A stretch of 36,312 nucleotides of DNA from contig CAUJDL010000043.1 of NCBI GenBank assembly GCA_963169635.1, positions 1 through 36,312 of the forward strand, read 5' to 3'. Shown here one piece after another: positions 33,253-36,312 of this stretch. This DNA comes from Bacteroidota bacterium. GTDB taxonomy: Bacteria > Bacteroidota > Bacteroidia > Chitinophagales > Chitinophagaceae. The notes under the pieces were generated by a model, which was given only the letters and a program-made list of their open reading frames with translations, ran no database searches and was not told the origin of the DNA. The stretch's first letter is position 1. Each line of letters starts with the position of its first letter. The position numbers were made by a program, and so were the translations under genes.

Positions 33253-33810
33253 TTATTTACCTACAACAACTTTAGCAAAACGTATTAGCTTATCATTTAA
33301 ATAATATCCTTTTACAATTTCGTCTAATACTTTTCCTTTTAATTCTTCTGTAGGTGCAGGAATTTCTGTTATTGCTTCGTGTTTTTCTAAATCAAATTCG
33401 GTGTGCATACTTTCTAAAGCTTTTAAACCTCTACTTTGTAAAGTAGTTTTTAATTTATTAAATACTAATTGCACTCCTTCTTTTTGTAAAGCAAAATTGG
33501 TATCGCTATTTAATTGCAATTCTGCTCTATCCATATCATCTAATACATCTAACAATGCAGTAATAATATCTTTACCTGCAGTTTGTATAAGTTCTAATTT
33601 TTCTTTAGAAGTACGTTTTCTAAAATTATCAAACTCTGCAGCCAATCTTAAATATTTATCTTTTTGTTCATTTAATTCAGCCATTAACTTTTCAGTTTCA
33701 CTTTCTTCTAAATTGTCATTTAAAAAGTTAGTGCCTGCTGCATTTTCGTCAGTATTTATATTCATTGTTGTTTCATTGGCTTCATTAGCCTGTAAATCTT
33801 TCTCTTTCAT
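33253..33810 (-). CDS. grpE: Nucleotide exchange factor GrpE
   Basis: GrpE (185 aa) releases ADP from DnaK and acts as a homodimer. The N-terminus is an acidic disordered stretch (about residues 1-38), then a long coiled-coil helix (LMAELNEQKDKYLRLAAEFDNFRKRTSKEKLELI), and a C-terminal beta domain with HEAITEIPAP and the family signature around GYYLNDKLIRFAKVVVGK. Length and order are normal. No CIRCE element or hrcA gene is visible upstream, so heat control by HrcA is not supported here. It follows carA on the same strand after a 115-nt AT-rich gap in which I see no clear promoter box. Confidence 0.96.
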   Translation of the reverse strand: MKEKDLQANEANETTMNINTDENAAGTNFLNDNLEESETEKLMAELNEQKDKYLRLAAEFDNFRKRTSKEKLELIQTAGKDIITALLDVLDDMDRAELQLNSDTNFALQKEGVQLVFNKLKTTLQSRGLKALESMHTEFDLEKHEAITEIPAPTEELKGKVLDEIVKGYYLNDKLIRFAKVVVGK

Positions 33811-33925
33811 AGTTTTAGAATATTGCTAATCATTGATGCAAATACTTTGCCGTATCAAAACATTACGAAAATTTGGCAGAAGTGTTTAATTTATTTAATA
33901 GCAGAGCAAGTAATAGTTTAATTTT

Positions 33926-35020
33926 TTATTGCATCATAGCTAAAAAATCGTCAAATAAATATCTGCTATCATGAGGGCCAGGTGTAGCTTCTGGATGATA
34001 TTGTACAGAAAAAGCAGGTTTATTTTTTAATCTAATACCTTCTATGCTATTATCATTAAGGTTGATATGTGTTACTTCTACTTGATGATTATTTTTTACA
34101 TCGTTAGGTTGTACACCAAAGCCATGATTTTGTGTAGTAATTTCGCAACGCCCTGTAATAATATTTTTTACAGGATGATTTAAGCCTCTGTGTCCATGGT
34201 GCATTTTAAATGTACCAATACCATTTGCTAAAGCTAATAATTGATGACCTAAACAAATACCAAACATTGGTTTATTATCGTTTAAAATTTCTTTTACAGT
34301 ATCAATAGCATAAGGCATTGCAGCAGGATCGCCTGGACCATTAGAAATAAAATATCCTGTTGGGTTAAACTCTTTTAATGTTTGAAAATTAGTTTTAGCA
34401 GGAAAAACTTTTACATACATTCCTCTTTCTACTAAACAGTTTAAAATATTTTTTTTAATACCAAAATCTAATACTGCAACTTTTATAGTAGCATTTTCAT
34501 TGCCTAAAGTATAGGTTTGATTGGTGCTTACAGTACTAGCTAATTCTAAACCATTCATATCAGGGCAATTGGCTAATTGTTTTTTTAATTCTTCTACATC
34601 TAATATTGATGAAGAAATAATACAATTCATAGCTCCTTTTGTTCTAATATGTGTTACTAAGGCTCTTGTATCTACCCCTTCAATAGCTACAATATTATTT
34701 TGAATAAGATAATCAGTTAATGAACCATTAGCTTGTATTCTACTAAAATGCTCTTCTAAATTTCTGCCAATGAGGCCTTTAATTTTTACAGTATCGCTTT
34801 CTTTATCTTTTTCATTAACACCATAATTACCAATATGTACATTATTCATTATTAATACCTGACCAGTATAACTTGGGTCTGTAAAAACTTCTTGATAACC
34901 CGTCATACCTGTACTAAAACAAAGTTCGCCAGTGGTAGTACCTATTTTTCCAAATGCTTTACCATAAAAAATAGTTCCATCGTTTAATAATAAAATGGCT
35001 TTATTTATTTGTGCCGACAT
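33926..35020 (-). CDS. carA: Carbamoyl-phosphate synthase small subunit
   Basis: This is the glutaminase subunit of carbamoyl-phosphate synthase, supplying ammonia to CarB for pyrimidine and arginine synthesis (364 aa). The N-terminal domain has LLLNDGTIFYGKAFG and GELCFSTGMTGYQEVFTDPSY. The class I amidotransferase domain has ISNGPGDP (226-232) and the nucleophile Cys256 (MFGICLGHQ), with His342 and Glu344 (VQYHPEATPGPHDS), so the triad is intact. The frame extends 14 codons upstream to 35062, but that part lies in the terminator of the rplQ transcript; the ATG at 35020 gives the normal N-terminus and is chosen. carB is not in the window. Confidence 0.96.
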   Translation of the reverse strand: MSAQINKAILLLNDGTIFYGKAFGKIGTTTGELCFSTGMTGYQEVFTDPSYTGQVLIMNNVHIGNYGVNEKDKESDTVKIKGLIGRNLEEHFSRIQANGSLTDYLIQNNIVAIEGVDTRALVTHIRTKGAMNCIISSSILDVEELKKQLANCPDMNGLELASTVSTNQTYTLGNENATIKVAVLDFGIKKNILNCLVERGMYVKVFPAKTNFQTLKEFNPTGYFISNGPGDPAAMPYAIDTVKEILNDNKPMFGICLGHQLLALANGIGTFKMHHGHRGLNHPVKNIITGRCEITTQNHGFGVQPNDVKNNHQVEVTHINLNDNSIEGIRLKNKPAFSVQYHPEATPGPHDSRYLFDDFLAMMQ

Positions 35021-35052
35021 ATTGTAAAGGTTTTTTATCGTTGTGCAAAATA

Positions 35053-35084
35053 ATAAAGGCAAGAAGTAAAATTCTTGCCTTTAT
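35053..35084 (-). terminator. Strong intrinsic terminator of the rpoA-rplQ operon
   Basis: A perfect 13-bp stem with a 6-nt loop: 35053-35065 (core AAAGGCAAGAA) and 35072-35084 (core TTCTTGCCTTT). On the minus strand the stem runs into TTTATTATTTT. It lies 31 nt after the rplQ stop and only 32 nt before the carA ATG, so carA must be started by a promoter overlapping this region or by read-through. Confidence 0.9.
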
Positions 35085-35115
35085 ATAAAAACTTCTTAAC
35101 ATTTTTCTGATTAAC

Positions 35116-35640
35116 TTATTCGTTAGTTTTTGTTTCTTCAGATGATGTTTCAGCAGATGCTTCTGTAGTTGCTGTTTCTTCTGTAGTAGCTTTTTTCTTA
35201 GCTCCACCACTTCTACGAGTTTTCTTAGCAGCTTCTGCAGGTTTAGTAGCACCTTTAGTATAAATTTCATTAAAGTCAACCAATTCTATTAAAGCTTTTT
35301 CTGCATTATCGCCTGGACGAATACCTAATTTAATAATTCTAGTATATCCACCTGGTCTGCTTAAAACTTTAGGAGCTACAACAGTAAATAATTCTTTAGT
35401 AGCTGATTTATCTTGTAAATAACTAAATACTACACGATGTTGGTGACTGATTGATTCTTTATTATCGCCTTTTTTAGTTTTTGTAATTAAAGGTTCGATA
35501 TAAGTACGTAATGCTTTTGCTTTAGCTAAAGTAGTAACAATACGTTTATGAACAATTAATTGAGAAGCTAAGTTGCTTAAAAGGGCTTCTCTGTGTGCCT
35601 TTTTACGGCCTAAGTTATTTATTTTATCTCCGTGACGCAT
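35116..35640 (-). CDS. rplQ: 50S ribosomal protein L17
   Basis: This is large-subunit protein L17 (174 aa). The N-terminus [20 protein letters not shown] and [36 protein letters not shown] are diagnostic, followed by the [28 protein letters not shown] block that ends the conserved core near residue 130. The remaining 40-45 residues are a low-complexity Ala/Lys/Thr/Glu-rich extension ([19 protein letters not shown] ...) seen in Bacteroidota L17 and not essential to the fold. It is 63 nt downstream of rpoA, with the perfect hairpin noted separately between them. Confidence 0.98.
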   Translation of the reverse strand: MRHGDKINNLGRKKAHREALLSNLASQLIVHKRIVTTLAKAKALRTYIEPLITKTKKGDNKESISHQHRVVFSYLQDKSATKELFTVVAPKVLSRPGGYTRIIKLGIRPGDNAEKALIELVDFNEIYTKGATKPAEAAKKTRRSGGAKKKATTEETATTEASAETSSEETKTNE

Positions 35641-35654
35641 GACTGTAAATTTTT

Positions 35655-35683
35655 AGCTTATACCGTGTCAGGAATTATAAGCT
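35655..35683 (-). other. Hairpin between rpoA and rplQ
   Basis: AGCTTATA (35655-35662) and TATAAGCT (35676-35683) form an 8-bp perfect stem with a 13-nt loop just upstream of the rplQ ATG. No T-tract follows in the transcription direction. It may affect translation or RNA processing. Confidence 0.3.
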
Positions 35684-35703
35684 TTGTTATAAAAAATAAT
35701 TAA

Positions 35704-36312
35704 TTAAATATCTGATACTTCAATACCTAATCTTTCTAAATCCATACCAAATCCTAAGCCTCTTTCGCTTAAAACTTGTTCAATTTCTGATAAAGATTTT
35801 TGACCAAAGTTTCTAAATTTCATTAAGTCTTCTTGTTCGTATTGAACTAATTCGCTTAAAGAATTGATTTTAGCAGCTTTTAAGCAGTTAAATGCACGAA
35901 CAGAAAGATCTAAATCTTCTAAAGGTGTTTTTAACATTTTACGAAGTTGTAATACTTGTTCATCAACTACATCTTCTTTTTTATCTTCTTTACTGTCGAA
36001 AGTGATATTTTCGTCAGTAATAATCATTAAGTGTTGAATTAAAATACGAGAAGCTTGTTTTACTGCTTCTTCAGGATGAATAGTACCATCTGTAGCAACA
36101 TCTAAGATTAATTTTTCAAAGTCTGTTCTTTGTTCTACACGATAGTTTTCTATAGCGTATTTTACATTTTTAATAGGTGTATGAATAGCATCTATTGCAA
36201 TGTAACCTACAGGAGCTTCTTTTACTTTATTATCTTCTGAAGGTACGTATCCACGACCTTTATTAATAGTAATTTCAATATTTAGTTTAGCTGTATTATC
36301 CATTGTACAGAT
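35704..36312 (-). CDS. rpoA: DNA-directed RNA polymerase alpha subunit, 5'-partial
   Basis: These are the C-terminal 202 codons of the alpha subunit, which assembles RNA polymerase and contacts promoters and activators. The frame runs to the window edge: before the ATG at 36303 the codons read ICT, continuing as MDNTAKLNIEITINKGRGYVPSEDN, which is internal sequence of the alpha N-terminal domain (compare ICTL...KLNIELTVNKGRGYVPAE). The start is therefore outside the window. From about residue 130 of the visible part comes the alpha C-terminal domain (LEDLDLSVRAFNCLKAAKIN, SLSELVQYEQEDLMKFRNFG, QKSLSEIEQVLSERGLGFG). It lies upstream of rplQ as in most bacteria; the other operon genes (rpsD, rpsK, rpsM) are beyond the edge. 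Confidence 0.97.
   Translation of the reverse strand: MCTMDNTAKLNIEITINKGRGYVPSEDNKVKEAPVGYIAIDAIHTPIKNVKYAIENYRVEQRTDFEKLILDVATDGTIHPEEAVKQASRILIQHLMIITDENITFDSKEDKKEDVVDEQVLQLRKMLKTPLEDLDLSVRAFNCLKAAKINSLSELVQYEQEDLMKFRNFGQKSLSEIEQVLSERGLGFGMDLERLGIEVSDI

Noticed and set aside
32032-33810. HrcA/CIRCE control of grpE-dnaJ
   Set aside because: I looked for the CIRCE inverted repeat upstream of grpE and dnaJ and found none; hrcA is not adjacent.
33401-33829. 142-aa open frame on the + strand
   Set aside because: It is antisense to grpE along nearly its whole length and reads as a Ser/Leu/Asn-rich shadow; grpE is certain.
35021-35062. Longer N-terminus for carA (14 extra codons)
   Set aside because: The extension is encoded within the rplQ terminator hairpin and is not found in the CarA family; the ATG at 35020 gives the normal start.
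35001-35279. 92-aa open frame on the - strand across the rplQ end and carA start
   Set aside because: It is the +1 frame of the Lys/Ala-rich L17 tail running through the terminator; Leu/Lys-rich with no domain.
36301-36303. ATG as the start of rpoA
   Set aside because: The upstream codons to the window edge are in frame and encode ICT, part of the conserved alpha N-terminal domain; the gene is cut by the edge.

Overview
The window is AT-rich (by eye about 30% G+C), densely coding bacterial chromosome. It looks like a member of the Bacteroidota, probably near Chitinophagaceae. The grounds are two secreted proteins with type IX secretion (T9SS) C-terminal sorting domains, a PorW/SprE-like T9SS protein, a GSCFA-domain protein, the DUF3822-rsmD pair, an rpoA-rplQ-carA order, several TAnnTTTG-type -7 promoter boxes, and almost no Shine-Dalgarno sequences. 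The family-level placement is inference. No tRNA, rRNA, CRISPR array, prophage or intact transposase was seen.

Layout. (1) 1-2084 (+): a two-subunit 3-oxoacid CoA-transferase. The A subunit is cut by the left edge, and an unrecognised 248-aa gene sits between the A and B subunits. (2) 2119-4933 (+): pgi, a tRNA1(Val) A37 N6-methyltransferase, and a small four-helix membrane protein with its own promoter. (3) 5066-8546 (+): two paralogous T9SS cargo proteins separated by a 121-nt inverted-repeat element, ended by a clear terminator. (4) 8599-15102 (-): GSCFA protein, class A penicillin-binding protein and the PorW/SprE-like TPR protein. (5) 15222-16628 (+): a membrane/coiled-coil protein that resembles only the N-terminus of M23 peptidases, and an orphan ABC ATPase with a TOBE-like tail. 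(6) 16642-26623 (-): a reductive pyrimidine catabolism cluster, with a divergent Lrp/AsnC regulator at 26736-27200 (+). (7) 27256-31952 (-): fabG, a GH3-like adenylating enzyme, lptB, rsmD and a DUF3822 gene. (8) 32032-36312 (-): dnaJ, grpE, carA, rplQ and rpoA, the last cut by the right edge.

How the pyrimidine genes fit together. The NCS1 permease imports uracil, thymine or a related base. PreT and PreA reduce it to the 5,6-dihydro form. Dihydropyrimidinase opens the ring. A nitrilase-family ureidopropionase releases beta-alanine (or beta-aminoisobutyrate), CO2 and ammonia. A class III aminotransferase converts the amino acid to a semialdehyde, and a CoA-acylating MmsA-type dehydrogenase yields acetyl-CoA or propionyl-CoA. 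The whole route is encoded on one strand in about 10 kb, and the Lrp-type gene at its head is the obvious candidate regulator.

Most unusual features. The preT-preA junction is interrupted by a 291-bp element with 13-bp perfect terminal inverted repeats. It carries only the C-terminal half of a GxxExxY-family gene, and it appears to supply the last codons of preT. Other points of interest are an Asp-rich, isoprenoid-synthase-like motif in the gene between the CoA-transferase subunits, a Gly replacing the first residue of the catalytic DPPY motif of RsmD, and the inverted-repeat element between the two T9SS cargo genes. I found no clearly new multi-gene defence or mobile system.
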